NCBI GenBank assembly: GCA_963825255.1 | Contig: CAWGSF010000009.1 | Location: forward strand, 124,001-188,000 | Source: JAIBJN01 sp963825255 | GTDB taxonomy: Bacteria > Actinomycetota > Thermoleophilia > Gaiellales > Gaiellaceae | Direction: 5' to 3' | Length of the DNA: 64,000 nt | Shown here: positions 60,497 through 64,000 of the stretch, one piece after another | How the letters are laid out: the number at the start of each line of letters is the position of its first letter | How positions within the stretch are numbered: position 1 is the stretch's first letter | Translations under genes and position numbers: made by a program | Notes under the pieces: model-generated | The model's database searches: none | The model's input: only the letters and a program-made list of their open reading frames with translations | Told to the model about the DNA's origin: nothing

Positions 60497-62554
60497 GGGG
60501 CACCTCCTCGGTCGACGACGACGAGGGCGTCCACCGCGACCGCGCCGCCCGCGCCCAGGATCAACGGGTTGACGTCCACGGCGGCCACCTCCGGATGCTC
60601 GCCCGCGAGCCGGCCGAGCGCCACGAGCGTCCGGGCCAGCGTCTCCCGCGCGGCCTCGGCCGCGCCGGCCAGCGCCGGGATGCCCGCGACGAGCGCCAGC
60701 GCCTCGTCGAGCCCGACCGGCGCGAGCGTCACGGCCGCGAGCGAGAGCGCCTCGACGTTCCTCCCGCCGGGGCCGACGGCGAGGACGGGCCCGTAGAGCT
60801 CGTCGCGGGTCATCCCGCAGAACGCCTCGGGACCGGGGCCGACCTGGCGGGCGACGAGAACCGGCCCGCCCAGGCGCTCGGCGGCCCCGGCGACGGCCGC
60901 CTCGTCCTCGAGGCCGAGGAGGACTCCTCCTGCCGCCTCCTTGTGCGCGGGGCCGTCGACCTTGACGACGACCGGGAAGCCGAGCTCCGCGGCCGCGGCC
61001 GCGGCCTCGCCCGGAGTCGCGCCGCGCCGGCGCGGCGCGACCTCGACGCCGTAGCGCTCGAGGACGAGCGCCGACTCGAACTCCGCGAGCGCCCCTTCGG
61101 CGAGCAGGTCGGAGAGGTCGACGGGCGCAGCGTCGTCGTCCGACAGCATTCCGCGCACGACCGGACGCCAGCCCGCGACGTTCGCGAGCGCGCGCATCGC
61201 GTTCCCCGAGCCGCGCAGCAGCGGGATGTCGTGCGCGCGGGCCACGTCCGCGGGCCCGGGTGGCGGATCCGAGGTCTGGACCGAGGCCACGGCCGGGAAG
61301 ACGTCGGTGCCCTCGACCGCCGCGGCCAGCGAGCGGACGATCATCGCGCACCACGTCGCCTCGCCCGCGCCACGGAACTGGGAGAGGTCGACCTGAGCGA
61401 CGATGACGTCGTACGCGCCCGAGCCGGCCATGAGCTCGAGCGAGCGCGGATAGACCTTGTCCGCGTCGTCGATCGCCCAGGCGTCGAGCGGGTTGCCGGG
61501 GGCGAGGTAGTTGGGGAACTCTGCGCTGAGGCCTCGTGCGAGCTCGTCCGGGAGCGGCTCGAAGGGCATCCCGGCCGCCTCGCCGTGGTCGGCGAGCAGC
61601 GCTCCCTCCCCGCCCGACTCGGAGATCGCGGCGACGCGGAGCCCACGCGGCCGGCGCTTCCGGCCGAGCACCTCGAGCGTCTCGACGAGCTCCGGGTAGT
61701 CGGCGACCTCGATCGACGCCGTGCGCGCGCAGGTAGGCGGAGAAGGCGCGCTCGGAGCCCACGAGCGCCCCCGTGTGCGTGAGCGCCGCCGCCGCCCCGG
61801 CTCGCGAGCGGCCGACCTTGAGGCACACGACCGGCTTGCCCGCCTCGGCGAGGAGGTCGAACGCGGCGGCGAGCGCCTCTGGCCGGCGCACCGCCTCCAG
61901 GAAGAGGCCGACCGCGCGCGTCTCGTCGTCGGCCGCGAGGAAGGCGCACAGGTCGGCCGCGTCGCGCGCGATCTCGGCGCCGGCCGACACGACGCACCGG
62001 AAGCCGACGCGGGGCCCGAGGGAGACGAGCGCCTCGGCGATCGAGCCCGAGTGCGAGACGACCGACACCCCGCCCGGGAGGAACGTGTTCGGCAGCGTCC
62101 CGATCCACGGCGAGGTCCCGCGCGGGACGGCCACTCCCATGCAGTTCGGGCCGATCACGGAGGCCTCCAGCTCCGTCGCGCGGGCGGCGATCCGCTCGGC
62201 GGTGGGGCGTCCCTCGGCCCCCGCCTCGCTGCCGAGCCCGGGGAGGACGAACGCGCGCACGCCGGCGTCGGCAGCCTCCTCGAAGGCCGCCTCGACCCGG
62301 GCGTGGCCGACGACCAGGAGCGCGAGCTCGGGGACCTCCGGGAGGTCGGCCACGCTCGGCGCGCACGGCAGGCCCGCGACCTCGGCCCGACCGGGGTTGA
62401 CCCCCCAGGCGGGAATCCCGCCGCGGAGGACGTTGTGCACGGCCTCGACCTGCCCGTACGTCCGATCGGAAGCGCCCACGATCACGAGCGAGCGGGGAAA
62501 GAGAAGGGGGCGGATGCCCCCTCGCAGGTGCGGGTGCGCTTGCAGACTCGCCAC
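60493..62554 (-). CDS. ADP-forming acyl-CoA synthetase (acetate-CoA ligase family), one frameshift
   Basis: About 686 residues, a fused alpha-beta type. The N-terminal CoA-binding domain has RSLVIVGASDRTYGQVEAVH; VIGPNCMGVAVPRG and VVSHSGSIAEALVSL are the succinyl-CoA-ligase-like middle with the phosphohistidine region. The C-terminal ATP-grasp domain contains GFPVVVKVDGPAHKEAAGGV and AVDVNPLILGAGG. An extra base near 61727 (between AYLRAHGV and IEVADYPELVETLEVLG) splits it. GTG start. It activates an acid to its CoA ester with ATP to ADP, feeding the adjacent hydratase. Confidence 0.88.
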
Positions 62555-62601
62555 GCGCGAGGGGTACTATCACCGCCCCCACTCCGCGAGCAAGCCCGAA
62601 C

Positions 62602-62988
62602 ATGCACGAGAAGCAGATCGAGATCCGCTGGCGCGACCTGGACGCGTACGGTCACGTCAACAACGCCGTCTTCCTCACGTACCTCGAGGAGGCCCGCGAC
62701 GAGTGGCTCGAACGGGCCCTCGGACGACCCGGCGCCGCGTGGGACTACGTCCTCGCCCGGGTCGAGGTCGACTTCCGGCGCGAGCTGACCCAGGAGGACG
62801 ACCGCCTCGTCGCACGGTGCGAGCTCCAGTCGCTGGGGACGTCCAGCCTGCGCACGCGCGAGGAGCTCGTCACCGAAGGGGGCGAGCTCGCCGCGGAGGC
62901 GCAGGCCGTGGTCGTCGCGCGCGATTCGGAGACACGACGCTCGCGCCCGCTCACGGACGACGAGCGGGCCGCGCTCGAACGTGCTTGA
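62602..62988 (+). CDS. Acyl-CoA thioesterase (hotdog fold)
   Basis: 128 residues. MHEKQIEIRWRDLDAYGHVN then NAVFLTYLEEARDEWLERAL is the 4-hydroxybenzoyl-CoA-thioesterase-like signature with catalytic Asp and HVNN. It is distinct in sequence from the thioesterase at 6.3 kb. A possible -10 box TACTAT lies upstream. The stop overlaps the start of the next flavoenzyme gene. Together with the divergent acyl-CoA synthetase it suggests CoA-ester turnover. Confidence 0.9.
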   Translation: MHEKQIEIRWRDLDAYGHVNNAVFLTYLEEARDEWLERALGRPGAAWDYVLARVEVDFRRELTQEDDRLVARCELQSLGTSSLRTREELVTEGGELAAEAQAVVVARDSETRRSRPLTDDERAALERA

Positions 62989-64000
62989 GCGACTCCTCAG
63001 CCCGCTTCGCATCGGGCCGGCCGAGCTGCCCAACCGCATCGTCTCGACCGCCCACCAGACCACCCTCGTCCACGACCACCTCCCCACGGACGACTTCGTC
63101 GCCTACCACGAGGCACGCGCCCGGGGCGGAACGGGCCTGATCGTCCTCGAGGCGACGGCCGTCGACCCGTCCGGCCTGCTCACGCCGCACACCCTCGCCG
63201 GGTACCCGGAGGAGATCGTCCCGGAGCTCGCCCGCGTCGCCGAGGCGGTCCGCCGGCACGGCACGCGCCTCTTCGTCCAGCTCTTCCACGGAGGGCGGGA
63301 GCAGATCGCGAGCCCCCCGCGCCCTCCGGCACTCGCCCCGTCGGCGATCCCGAGCCAGCGGTTCCACGTCGAGCCGCGGGCGCTCTCGGCGGAGGAGATC
63401 GGGGCGATCGTGGACGGCTACGCCCGGGCCGCCGCGAACGTCGCGGCGGCGGGCCTCGACGGGATCGAGATCTCCGCTGCACACAACTACCTGGCCGCGC
63501 AGTTCTTCACCGCCGAGCTGAACCGCCGCGACGACGAGTGGGGCGAGCCGGCCCGCTTCCTCCTCGCGGTGCTCGACGCGGTCCGGGCGGCGGCGCCCGG
63601 CCTCGCCCTGAGCGTCCGCCTGTCCGCCGACTCAGAGGCGGCGCGCGAGATCGCTCCGCTGCTCGTCGACCGCATCGACGTCGCGAGCATCACGCTCGGC
63701 GAGTCCTCGACGTACCGCGGCTCGAGCGGCATCGTGCCCCCGCCTCCCATTGCCGAGAATGCCATCGCGAGCCTGGCCGACGCCTTCCGGGTCGGGCTGC
63801 CCCTCGTCGCCACGTCGCGGATCGTCGACCCCGCGGAGGCGGACAGGCTGATCGAGGAGGGCCGCTGCGACGCCGTCGGCATGACGCGGGCCCTGATCAC
63901 CGACCCCGACCTGCCGGCGAAGGCTCGTGGCGGGCGCCTCGCCGACGTGCTGCGGTGCATCGGCTGCAACGCGTGCATCGCCCACTACCACGCGGGGACA
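62981..64000 (+). CDS. Old-yellow-enzyme family oxidoreductase, 3' partial
   Basis: 340 residues to the window edge, reading VLERLLSPLRIGPAELPNRI, then VSTAHQTTLVHDHLPTDDFV. The FMN barrel has LFVQLFHGGREQIASPPRPP, GLDGIEISAAHNYLAAQFFT and VGMTRALITDPDLPAKARGG; CIGCNACIAHYH begins the [4Fe-4S] motif. Third TMADH/FadH-like protein in the window, clearly divergent from the two paralogues at 36 and 53 kb. GTG start with 8 bp overlap to the thioesterase. The end lies outside the window. Confidence 0.9.
   Translation, partial: MLERLLSPLRIGPAELPNRIVSTAHQTTLVHDHLPTDDFVAYHEARARGGTGLIVLEATAVDPSGLLTPHTLAGYPEEIVPELARVAEAVRRHGTRLFVQLFHGGREQIASPPRPPALAPSAIPSQRFHVEPRALSAEEIGAIVDGYARAAANVAAAGLDGIEISAAHNYLAAQFFTAELNRRDDEWGEPARFLLAVLDAVRAAAPGLALSVRLSADSEAAREIAPLLVDRIDVASITLGESSTYRGSSGIVPPPPIAENAIASLADAFRVGLPLVATSRIVDPAEADRLIEEGRCDAVGMTRALITDPDLPAKARGGRLADVLRCIGCNACIAHYHAGT

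Noticed and set aside
1..64000. CRISPR arrays, tRNA or rRNA genes
   Set aside because: No regularly spaced direct repeats and no tRNA-like or rRNA-like sequence was seen. The three repeat families are not CRISPR.

Overview
The window is high-GC, gene-dense bacterial DNA with strong third-position G/C bias, many GTG starts, GTGA/TGATG stop-start overlaps and frequent leaderless-looking promoters. An ECF sigma factor with a zinc-binding anti-sigma factor, a Thr-rich surface protein and the general gene style suggest a deep-branching Actinomycetota, probably a Thermoleophilia/Gaiellales-type soil or sediment lineage. This placement is inference; no rRNA or other phylogenetic marker is present.

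Layout. 0-15.8 kb: mixed housekeeping genes: methylmalonate-semialdehyde dehydrogenase (cut by the window edge), a cysteine-desulfurase-like enzyme, a cupredoxin-like membrane-anchored protein with a polytopic partner, a SIS isomerase, a thioesterase, M16 and M24 peptidases, an amidohydrolase, a MobA-like transferase, and a thiol/stress block (SigR-like sigma factor, zinc anti-sigma, CxxC metal-binding protein, YbdK-type ligase, HtrA protease). 15.9-18 kb: a small island (GAF-domain gene, 57-aa membrane peptide, NmrA-like protein) with visibly less biased codon use. 18-29 kb: OsmC, creatininase-family hydrolase, C45 acyltransferase, S66 carboxypeptidase, then a complete peptide-type ABC importer and a YtcJ-like amidohydrolase, consistent with uptake and hydrolysis of amides or peptides. 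29-36 kb: PadR regulator with its HAAS/DUF1700-like membrane partner, an AAA ATPase, a small Rieske ferredoxin with an amidohydrolase, a class C beta-lactamase-like hydrolase and a CocE-type hydrolase. 36-55 kb: two complete spermidine/putrescine-class ABC importers bracketed by two very similar trimethylamine-dehydrogenase-like flavoenzymes, with a TPP enzyme, two aminotransferases and a Rieske monooxygenase between them; this looks like a catabolic locus for an N-methylated or polyamine-like cation. 55-64 kb: CoA-ester and hydroxyacid genes (two enoyl-CoA hydratases, PECR-like reductase, 2-hydroxyacid dehydrogenase, ADP-forming acyl-CoA synthetase, thioesterase), ending in a third old-yellow-enzyme homologue.

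The most unusual content is non-coding. (1) A repeat of about 125-164 bp in three copies (13.3, 48.0, 56.6 kb) folds into nested stems whose paired bases covary between copies; two copies fill convergent gaps exactly from stop codon to stop codon. (2) A second repeat of about 135 bp in two copies (19.3, 25.2 kb) starts at the stop codon of one gene and ends in a hairpin that contains the start codon of the next. (3) A GGGGTCAGACCCC-type repeat array at 10.3 kb supplies the start codon of the next gene. Several operator-like palindromes and promoters are also readable.

Between about 20 and 53 kb many clearly homologous genes carry single-base indels, mostly one extra G or C, that break the reading frame. 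I treat these as probable sequence errors and give the span of the intended gene in each case.
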